Shown here in pieces: positions 59,142 through 64,000 of a stretch of DNA of 64,000 bases; the first letter of the stretch is position 1, and each line of letters begins with the position of its first letter. The stretch is taken from assembly GCA_023213395.1 (NCBI GenBank), contig CM041465.1, forward strand, positions 11,594,001-11,658,000, written 5' to 3'. A program made the translations under genes and the position numbers. This DNA is from Cycas panzhihuaensis (Eukaryota > Cycadophyta). The notes under the pieces are model-generated. The model was given only the letters and a program-made list of their open reading frames with translations, was not told the origin of the DNA and searched no databases.

Positions 59142-59363
59142 TGTTGGAATATTAATGTACATTTGTTTTGTCCCACATGCAAGTGGGTCCCACTCTCACC
59201 ATCATGACATTTATTATAAATACACAACATAGTATATCATATGTAATCATGTTGTAAAGATGTTTTGTTAATATAATTGAGCTGCCTTAAGGGTACCGTT
59301 CGATCCTAGAGGAGGTGCTTATTTCTATTTGCGAATATCTTATTGCAGGTTTATTTTCCAACA
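59142..59363 (+). repeat. 5' LTR of copia-9
   Basis: 222 bp, TGTTGGAATATTAATG to TTTTCCAACA. Confidence 0.94.
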
Positions 59364-59375
59364 TGGTATTAGAGC

Positions 59376-62330
59376 GAGGTTAAGCGAGCTTGAATGAGGT
59401 GAAGCTTGGTGTTGGTTGGTGAAAACCTAATTCTGCCTTGTGATTATACAGAGGTGATTTTAACATTCGTTGAGCAGTGTTTGAGTTTACCCGTATGTGG
59501 AGAGATGCCTTGCATCTGGTTGCAAACCCTCTATTGAAGTCAATCAATTGTGGAATGCTCTAAAACTATAAGTTTCTAATACTACATTCATCAATATTTT
59601 CAAGGTATTCCTGCTCACCCATATATGTATAATATGAATGTTGTGTGTTAATTATTTCTTCTTAACTTCTGCCCAAATAAAGATGATAAACATTGTATAG
59701 TCATGGAACATCATCATTTGTTGTTCAAGTTAGAGAATATTTATATGTTCACCCTCAATTTAACTCTATGAAATCATAGTTCATCATCCTTCATTCTGTA
59801 TTGGTGTCTTAGTTACTATATATATTTATGTCACTGACTATATTTCTTCCATCATCGTACTCTACTCATTGTAGTAATTACCTCTGTGTTGCTTGCGTGC
59901 TATTAATCTTCTCTGCCTACGCGTTGAATACTCAACCACCCCTTGCTATTTCAACCATTATAAAATTAAAGTTGTTACTATAATTATAATAGACTGCATG
60001 AAATATAATACTGCCACACAGAAGGAGACAACGAGTTGTATCAAGGTTGTTATCCACAAAAAAGGTAACAAAATATTATTGAAACTAATTATGCGAACGA
60101 AGAAGAGTTTGATGCATAAATCGGCAGTGACATGGATTATTGCCATAGAAGTGATGATACAATAATAGCACCAACTTCATACCCTCTTATCCAAAATGTT
60201 AGATAAGCCCTTAACCACTGTCTTACGAGGAATATGATGGATTTGATGGTCGATTCATCCTAGAAGATTACCTTGGTTTTGTTTCTGGTTCTGTGGAGGA
60301 GATTGGTGACTTGTTTGTTGAACTAAAGCTCTCATTTTTTATCACCTCCTACATATTTACATCTATACGCATATAGACAACTAGACGACTAGGGCACTTA
60401 GTGACTAGTCGTTACATGGGACGGAACCCTTTTTCGCCATAAAAATTAACATCATGTTTCTAAAATAAAAGTCAAATCATTATTGCTACCAAATGTGGAT
60501 GGGAGTGAATGGGTCATGACGCTCAGATAGTAAGCAAGAGGTTCATGGCTAGAATGTATTCATTGCATGGTTCTTTAGTGGAGGTTTTGCAGTCTTTGTT
60601 ATTACACCAGTAGCCAGAAATCTGCATACAAAGACACAAGATGCAGGTTGCAAGATTCGTTATAATATTTATGACTCAAACCTAAGGTCATCCATATAGA
60701 TTTAATCACCCACTATATTGACATCGTCAGTTTTCATAGTCGCCTGTGTATTTGCTCTGCTTGTGTTTACGTGAATATTATCTATTGCATCATAAATTTT
60801 AGTCCTCCTGTAGAGTATTATCAATTTGCGCCACCGTCTACATGTTGTTGTGATGTTTGATGTTTACAGTCATCAGTCCATGATTTATGTGCATTCGACT
60901 GAGCTGTTGCCTATCATATTTACGTTTGCCATGCATGATAACCTGCCGCCGGTGCGAAGAAATTTAATCATCATTTTCTATTCAATTAATATTTGGTATG
61001 CACATAAATTATAGTTGCCTATTATATATAAATCATATTTGATTTTTATTTACCAATCCTAATGATTTATAAAGTTTCCCCATTGATATTTGTCGGCCGC
61101 CATATAGAATTGCCTATTTTATAAAGTCACTTTTGATATTTTTTCATAGTTTTGATTTGTGATTGGTACGCCTTTTTTATCGGATCTTAATATTGGTTTC
61201 TTTTGGTATTATTTCATATTAAAGGTTATCAAGATACTTTTAATAAAGTATTCTATATCCTTTTTAATGGTTTATCAACTTTTTAATATTAAGGTGTTTG
61301 AAGTGACTAGTTAAGAGATGGCTAAAGTTTAAATTTAATCTAGTACTTGCCAATTTTGAGTGATTAGACTGGAGGTTGCTTATTGATATATGAGGCTTTG
61401 GGGTATTGGTGACTTTCAGGCATTCTTTATATGCAAGCGCATGAGAGAGCATTGATGGCAAGATGGGTGACATGAGATGAAGTTTGAGGCTTTACATTGT
61501 TCTCTTGTATGAGGTGTCTATTTGAGGCTATCATGCATGTGTTGTGCATGGGAGAGTACTTTTGCGATGTGAGATGATATTAAGTCATGTTGATATGAAT
61601 GTATTTGGCACTCTATTGATGATTTGAGGTGCATGATGGTGATTATTTAATGGCAATTTGAATGCTTTCTTATACATATTTATATGAGAGAGTTACTATG
61701 ACAATGACATAGTGTAGTAATGAAGCGATAATGCATGTGTTTGCATGAATGCGTTGGATGGCATATGGCAATTTAGTGCTCCTTTGAATGTGATTTACAT
61801 GAAGGAGATTTATGGGCATGATAAGGTAAATTTGAGTATAAGAAAAATGGTGATTTGAGGCAATGAGGTGCTTGTTGCAGGTGAGACTGCATGACAAGAT
61901 AGGCCATTTGTTGGGTATGTTTAAGGCTAAGATTAGGCATGTTTGATGATGTGTTCTTTTAATTGACTAATGGGCAAAGAAGGATGAGATTATTGAAGAG
62001 ATACATGAGTTGTAGGGAAACAAACTTTGTTGAGTGGTGTTGTGGCATGAGTTATGTTTTGGGCATTTAAGTGAAGTGTGGGTCTTAGCAATTTAATAGT
62101 GACATGTGGCATGTATAATCATTGTAATATTTATGAGGCATTGATTTAGTGAAGTGAGTGTTTTAGATTCTATATGATTGTTTATGAGAAATGGACAAGG
62201 TGATGATGTGATAATGAAGTCAGTGATGTGAGGGACATAAGACATGAGAAAGTTTGTTGAGATTGATTAATAGGCATATTACTAATGTTAGGTGAGTTTG
62301 TTGATTGAAAAAAGGGGACACATTGTTAGG
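59376..62330 (+). other. 3-kb leader of copia-9, unexplained
   Basis: No element domain found. 61260-62300 is rich in GATG/TGAGG-type words on the plus strand. At 62301-62336, GAAAAAAGGGGACACATTG and TGTTAGG look like a polypurine tract next to an LTR start, but gag-like coding follows instead. Captured or nested DNA is possible. Confidence 0.5.
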
Positions 62331-62333
62331 AAA

Positions 62334-62722
62334 TGGCATTTACAATCATGGAAGAAAATGATGTAGTTATGTATGTTCATGAAACAAATGAATATTACTT
62401 AAGAGATTTGTTTCTTCTAATACCTAAGTGTAATGGAGAAGACTACTTATTTTGGGCGATTAAAATGAGATGCTTTTTCATAGCTAGAGGTTTATGAAAG
62501 ATTGTTAGTAATGGATATGATATCCCTAAGGATGCAAAGAAAAGGAAATGCTTGAGAAGAAAGGCATAAAGACATTCATCATGATGCTTGTTGCATTAAA
62601 AAAGGTTGATCTTCCTTCCAAATATAATTTTGTCATTCCTAAGATTCAACGTGCAAGTACTGCTAAGGAAGTGTGGGATTGTTTAAAGGAAGTATTTGAA
62701 CATATGCCTAAAGAGATACAAT
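62334..62722 (+). pseudogene. gag: copia-9 gag-like region
   Basis: ATGGCATTTAC at 62334 opens a frame with 'LLIPKCNGEDYLFWAIKMRC', where LxGxNYxxW is usual in copia gag. A stop and shift follow near 62500-62560, then 'GIKTFIMMLVALKKVDLPSK' and 'AKEVWDCLKEVFEHMPKEIQ', matching the AWDxLxxxF pattern of UBN2 gag. A TGA at 62722 separates it from the acidic frame. Confidence 0.65.
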
Positions 62723-62724
62723 GA

Positions 62725-63156
62725 ATGATTGAAAAGGTAATTAAGGTCAGTGGTGGTTATGGTACAGGTATAATGAATGAAGAAAATATCATCAACACTA
62801 ATGAAATAACATATCAAGATGAAGAATATATGAGTATTGATGAAACTTCTATTGAATGTAAAGAAACAATAGTTGAACGTATTGATGAGACTACAACTAC
62901 TGATGAAGACATTGATAGTGATGAATCGATAAAGGTTTATATAGATGATACCATGATTTCAAGAGAAATTGAATATGAATTTGATGGTCCTATAGAAGAT
63001 GAGTCTCAGATTGATTCATGTCTGAATAATGTTCCTTCTTTGGGTATTGATTCAAGTTCAAAAAGTATGCAAGTTGATCAAGAGTCCACTCTAAAGGTTG
63101 AAGAAATCACTGTTGTACATAATGATCAAGAACTTATTCAGGATAATGATATTTGA
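62725..63156 (+). CDS. copia-9 acidic ORF, function unknown
   Basis: 143 residues from ATG 62725, directly after the gag-like stop and in the same frame. Very rich in Asp, Glu, Ile, Ser and Thr (TTTTDEDIDSDESIK), no Cys pattern, no membrane segment, no protease motif. It may be a divergent gag C-terminus or acquired sequence. A 78-codon His/Gln-rich frame follows (63206-63442). Confidence 0.5.
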   Translation: MIEKVIKVSGGYGTGIMNEENIINTNEITYQDEEYMSIDETSIECKETIVERIDETTTTDEDIDSDESIKVYIDDTMISREIEYEFDGPIEDESQIDSCLNNVPSLGIDSSSKSMQVDQESTLKVEEITVVHNDQELIQDNDI

Positions 63157-63465
63157 AGATGGTTACTTACAAGATCTACATCAAAATTAGACTAGACCAA
63201 ACATAATGAAGAATCAGGATTTGCACTTGATAGAGTTGCTACATCACGACTGCATGATGGAAAATGAAAATCAAGTTAAGGACATCATCCTACAAAGGCA
63301 TCAGTATAGAATTGAAGACAAAGATCAAATTAAAGGCACCATTTTACAACAAAGACATCACTACAAGATTGAAGACAATGATCAAGTTGAAGACATCATT
63401 CTCAAGACATTTCTAAGGACAAAGCATTGCAAATACAAATGACCCAAATGTGCATTAAGAGGGAG

Positions 63466-63687
63466 TGTTGGAATATTAATGTACAATTGTTTTATCCCAC
63501 GTGCAAGTGGGTCCCACTATCACCATCATGACATTTATTATAAATACACAACATAGTGCATCATATGTAATCATGTTGTAAAGACGTTTTATTAATATAA
63601 TTGAGGTACCTTAAGGGTACCATTCGATCCTGGAGGAGGTGCTTGTTTCTATTTGCAAATATCTTATTGTAGGTCTATTTTCCAACA
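63466..63687 (+). repeat. 3' LTR of copia-9
   Basis: 222 bp, same ends as the 5' LTR, right after the polypurine tract. Confidence 0.94.
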
Positions 63688-63692
63688 CATGA

Positions 63693-64000
63693 AAGCTTTA
63701 TGTAGATTGAGCAACACTATCTTATTTGTATATTGATAAAATCTCTTTATAGGCTTAAGTAGGTACTAGGGGCACACTACTCATGCATTAATGACTATCA
63801 TACTTAACTTGGATTTATTATGTGTATATCTAACTACAATTTATATGTTAGATACTTGGATGATAAGATTCTCGTTATTACACCTTATGTTGATGATCTC
63901 TTCAATATTGGTAGTGACACTTTTCAAATTGGCTCTCTCAAAAAGTAATCATGTGATGCTTTTAAGATGTCAAATCTTTTCCCTTTATATTATTACCTTG
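63693..64000 (+). pseudogene. pol: copia-8 RT, continued after copia-9
   Basis: 'YLICILIKSLYRLK' and catalytic 'VITPYVDDLFNIGSDTF', then 'KMSNLFPLYYYL' (about 63966-64000). It is colinear with RT before copia-9 and cut by the window edge. Confidence 0.8.

Larger units (their letters stand above)
59142..63687 (+). mobile_element. copia-9: LTR element with gag-like ORF and no polymerase
   Basis: 4,546 bp, two 222-bp LTRs (59142-59363, 63466-63687; about 16 differences, 7%), primer site TGGTATTAGAGC (59364-59375), polypurine tract ATTAAGAGGGAG (63454-63465), TSD TATGA/CATGA (59137-59141, 63688-63692). Internal: a leader of about 3 kb and a gag-like, acidic coding region. No protease, integrase, RT or RNase H, so it is non-autonomous. 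Confidence 0.93.

Overview
The window looks like nuclear DNA of a large-genome seed plant. I suspect a gymnosperm, but the sequence does not prove it. Almost everything is retrotransposon DNA: nine Ty1/copia elements (called copia-1 to copia-9 here), three relics or copies of one Ty3/gypsy family (gypsy-A, -B, -C) and one plant L1-type LINE with an RNase H domain. The only host gene I can support is on the minus strand near 37.5 kb: two consecutive coding exons, with good splice sites, of a plant LYR-motif (Fe/S biogenesis/LYRM-type) protein. I see no bacterial genes, CRISPR array, rRNA or tRNA.

Layout. 1-36.5 kb is a nested stack, mostly resolved by target-site duplications (TSDs). Old minus-strand gypsy-A (gag pieces at 1789-2181 and 13293-13650) was split by copia-2 (2182-13292, plus, TSD GTATC/GTGTC), which was split by copia-3 (5391-11076, minus, TSD CCGAG). 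Copia-1 (1-1788, minus) also interrupts gypsy-A. Old minus-strand gypsy-B (gag pieces at about 14.4-16.06 kb and 34.84-35.48 kb, 5' LTR from 35621) was split by copia-4 (16058-34838, minus). Copia-4 was split by gypsy-C (19350-24930, plus, TSD GAGGT) and copia-5 (26091-33979, minus, TSD GGTAG). 36.5-38.0 kb holds the LYR-gene exons and non-repeat sequence. 38046-50890 is a 5'-truncated LINE (TSD AGTAGAAAA) split by copia-6 (42949-50653, plus, TSD AAGGG). 50.9-52.2 kb is AT-rich with nothing recognised. 52.2-53.16 kb is the 3' end of degraded copia-7 (minus). From 53157 to the right edge is degraded copia-8 (plus), holding a 2.4-kb AT-dinucleotide array, an inverted duplication next to its gag, and the RT-less element copia-9 (59142-63687, TSD TATGA/CATGA).

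How the parts relate. No element is intact across all domains. Copia-3 is closest to complete and youngest by LTR divergence (about 1.6%, against about 3.7% for its host copia-2). Many in-frame stops lie where copia proteins have Gln, Arg or Trp, as expected from C-to-T decay of methylated DNA. Gypsy-C and copia-9 lack reverse transcriptase and would need enzymes from relatives. The stack lies downstream of the two LYR exons in the direction of transcription, so it may fill a very large second intron. The next exon is not found in this window. Coordinates of LTRs and TSDs were read by hand and should be good to a base or two; edges marked 'about' are estimates.
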